Shown: piece by piece, positions 62,574 through 64,000 of the stretch | Layout of the letters: the number at the start of each line of letters is the position of its first letter | Position numbering within the stretch: position 1 is the first letter of the stretch | Assembly (NCBI RefSeq): GCF_002954765.1 | Contig: NZ_MTPW01000001.1 | Span: 881,501-945,500 of the forward strand | Direction: 5' to 3' | Length of the DNA stretch: 64,000 nt | Source: Nonlabens arenilitoris | Lineage (GTDB): Bacteria; Bacteroidota; Bacteroidia; Flavobacteriales; Flavobacteriaceae | Position numbers and translations under genes: made by a program | Notes under the pieces: model-generated | The model's input: only the letters and a program-made list of their open reading frames with translations | The model's database searches: none | What the model was told of the DNA's origin: nothing

Positions 62574-63242
62574 TTATTGCAGTCGGAATTTAAGGTAGGT
62601 TATGGCTTTACCTTGCTCAAGATACTGCTTTTCATAAAAAGTTTGAGTTTTAACTACTTCTTCTGGCGCCTCAGTATGGGTATAAATATCGTGGTGTGCA
62701 AATACAATATCCTCTCCTAGCCCTTGTAATAAGCCTAGAGTGTATCCATGCATAAACTCAGAATCTGTCTTAAGGTTGATATATCCACCTTCAACCAAAA
62801 TATTCTTATACTTGGCTAAAAACTCAGGATTAGTCATGCGATGTTTTGTACGCTTATATTTTATTTGCGGATCAGGAAAAGTAATCCATATTTCATCTAT
62901 TTCATTGGTCCCAAAGGCATACTCTACCAGCTCTATTTGAGTTCTCAAAAAAGCAACGTTATTCAATCCTTCTTCCAGCGCAGTTTTTGCACCACGCCAG
63001 AAACGAGCTCCTTTAATATCAACGCCTATAAAATTGCGATTGGGATACTTACGTGCTAGATCGATTGTATATTCTCCTTTACCACAACCCAGTTCCAAAG
63101 TGATAGGATGATTATTTTTAAAAAATGTCGCCCATTTACCTTTCCACTCAAATGCTGTAGTCATCTCTTCCCTAGTAGGTTGAATGACATTACTAAATGT
63201 TTCGTTTTCGTTAAATCGCTTTAATTTATTCTTTGATCCCAA
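62574..63242 (-). CDS. trmB: tRNA (guanine-N7)-methyltransferase
   Basis: 222 residues. N-terminus MGSKNKLKRFNENETF (TTG start at 63242), SAM motif LELGCGKGEYTIDLARKYP, then IGVDIKGARFW, IWITFPDPQIKYKRTKHRM and LNLKTDS-like YINLKTDSEFM, all TrmB marks. Methylates G46 in tRNA. First gene of a leftward three-gene cluster with the LysE-like exporter and alkyltransferase-like genes. Divergent from the glycosyltransferase at 63311. Confidence 0.96.
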   Translation of the reverse strand: MGSKNKLKRFNENETFSNVIQPTREEMTTAFEWKGKWATFFKNNHPITLELGCGKGEYTIDLARKYPNRNFIGVDIKGARFWRGAKTALEEGLNNVAFLRTQIELVEYAFGTNEIDEIWITFPDPQIKYKRTKHRMTNPEFLAKYKNILVEGGYINLKTDSEFMHGYTLGLLQGLGEDIVFAHHDIYTHTEAPEEVVKTQTFYEKQYLEQGKAITYLKFRLQ

Positions 63243-63299
63243 TACAATTATTTAATAGATGGATAATTAATCCTTAAAGCCTTGCGGCTTAAAGACTCT

Positions 63300-63307
63300 T
63301 ATATTTG
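63300..63307 (+). promoter_or_regulatory. -7 element next to the glycosyltransferase start
   Basis: TATATTTG, only 3 bp before the ATG at 63311, again suggesting a leaderless transcript. Confidence 0.5.
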
Positions 63308-63310
63308 AAT

Positions 63311-64000
63311 ATGCAAATATCTAAAAACATTCTGGTTGCACCACTAAATTGGGGACTAGGTCATGCAACTCGCTGCATTCCTATCATCAATGCTATAATT
63401 GTAAATGGCGACAACCCTATTATAGCAAGCGATGGGATGGCTTTAGAACTTTTAAAAAAAGAATTCCCCAGACTTAAATTTATTGAATTACCTAGTTATG
63501 AAATCTCTTATCCAGAAAAAGGACAGTTTTTAAAGCTCAAATTACTTAAAGATTCTCCTAAAATCTGGAACGCCATAAGAAAAGAACACTTGATGTTAAG
63601 TGAATTAATAGCTCATTACCATCTAGACGGCGTGATATCTGACAATAGACTAGGTTTATATAGTAAGATTATACCTAGCGTAATTATTACTCATCAATTA
63701 CAGGTCTTATCTGGAACAACGACCTGGTTAAGCACTCAATTACACTTACACTATATAAAGAAGTTTGATTATTGCTGGATACCAGATGTAGATAGCTTTC
63801 AAAACTTATCAGGCCTTCTTTCTAAACATACAGATGATGATATTTTTAAAGTGTATTTAGGACCATTAAGCAGATTTAAAATTAATCCTACTGCACAAAA
63901 AAAATATGATTTAATGGTGCTGCTCTCTGGACCAGAACCACAACGTAGTATTTTAGAACGTAAATTATTAAGTGAAGTAAAACGCTTTAAGGGTGAAGTA
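63311..64000 (+). CDS. Glycosyltransferase, GT28/MGT-like (partial, N-terminal)
   Basis: The first 230 codons are in the window and the frame is open to the right edge. N-terminus MQISKNILVAPLNWGLGHAT has the Gly-rich NWGLGHATRCIPII loop of MurG/MGT-type glycosyltransferases, followed by IIASDGMALELLKKEFP and HLDGVISDNRLGLY. The acceptor is unknown; flavobacterial members often act on cell-surface or outer-membrane glycans. The nucleotide-sugar binding C-terminal half is outside the window. Confidence 0.85.
   Translation, partial: MQISKNILVAPLNWGLGHATRCIPIINAIIVNGDNPIIASDGMALELLKKEFPRLKFIELPSYEISYPEKGQFLKLKLLKDSPKIWNAIRKEHLMLSELIAHYHLDGVISDNRLGLYSKIIPSVIITHQLQVLSGTTTWLSTQLHLHYIKKFDYCWIPDVDSFQNLSGLLSKHTDDDIFKVYLGPLSRFKINPTAQKKYDLMVLLSGPEPQRSILERKLLSEVKRFKGEV

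Noticed and set aside
1..64000. CRISPR, prophage, IS element or toxin-antitoxin pair
   Set aside because: No tandem repeat-spacer array, transposase, integrase, phage structural or toxin genes are recognisable.

Overview
The window is a 64 kb stretch of an AT-rich chromosome from a member of the Bacteroidota, almost certainly family Flavobacteriaceae and probably marine. Evidence: a T9SS C-terminal sorting domain, GLPGLI, DUF5686, DUF6252 and DUF4230 proteins, a PorT-like barrel beside an ExbB/ExbD set, K+-type membrane pyrophosphatase, flavobacterial promoters (TTG, about 19-20 nt, TAnnTTTG) and gene blocks such as rplM-rpsI, rpsB-tsf and pyrH, frr. A Nonlabens/Dokdonia-like genus is a guess. 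There is no rRNA, CRISPR, prophage or insertion sequence; one tRNA-Ser(GGA) is present.

Layout. 1-5.9 kb: end of a DUF4407 protein, then a leftward six-gene operon (hemW, DUF6624 lipoprotein, cyclase-like lipoprotein, DUF4230, MmcQ/YjbR, membrane-anchored MutS-like ATPase). 6-14.4 kb: a TonB-receptor-like barrel and two GLPGLI proteins, divergent from a histidine kinase/response regulator pair; three GTTAAC repeats with a 10-bp period lie between them. A secreted protein and a deoxynucleoside kinase follow. 14.4-24.3 kb: App1-type phosphatase, membrane pyrophosphatase, a BspA-like T9SS cargo protein, a DUF5686 receptor-like protein and a secreted protein. 24.3-31.6 kb: pdhB (split by a one-base frameshift), etfB-etfA, a bifunctional nuclease, a nucleoside transporter, a STAS-like protein and thyA. 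31.7-34.1 kb: a tightly coupled egtB-egtD-DUF427 operon for ergothioneine-type thiol-histidine synthesis. 35-40.3 kb: ribosomal and translation genes rplM, rpsI, rpsB, tsf, with pyrH and frr. 40.4-48.9 kb: second DUF5686 protein, MMPL exporter, asnS, rpoN, membrane protein. 48.9-52.4 kb: leftward ExbB, small membrane protein, two ExbD, PorT-like barrel, then tRNA-Ser. 52.5-57 kb: asparaginase, acyltransferase, TatD nuclease, retropepsin-like protease, DUF6252 lipoprotein. 57-64 kb: rpsP, rimM, trmN6-like, acyl-CoA dehydrogenase, NifU/Mrp iron-sulfur pair, alkyltransferase-like protein, LysE exporter, trmB and the start of a glycosyltransferase.

Most of this is ordinary flavobacterial core genome. 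The feature that gene families do not explain is a 16-bp palindrome, CGCTTTCGCGAAAGCG, found 16 times (8 perfect, 4 with one change, 4 with two), about once per 4 kb. It lies in intergenic gaps and also inside nine coding regions, where it is read in all three frames as RFRES, LSRKR or AFAKA. It has no T-tract, is not tandem, and looks like a dispersed protein-binding or uptake/organisation site or a miniature mobile repeat. Other points of note are the pdhB frameshift in an A6 run, the GTTAAC operator-like array, two related REP-like hairpins, and start codons within 3-5 nt of a promoter element, suggesting leaderless mRNAs.
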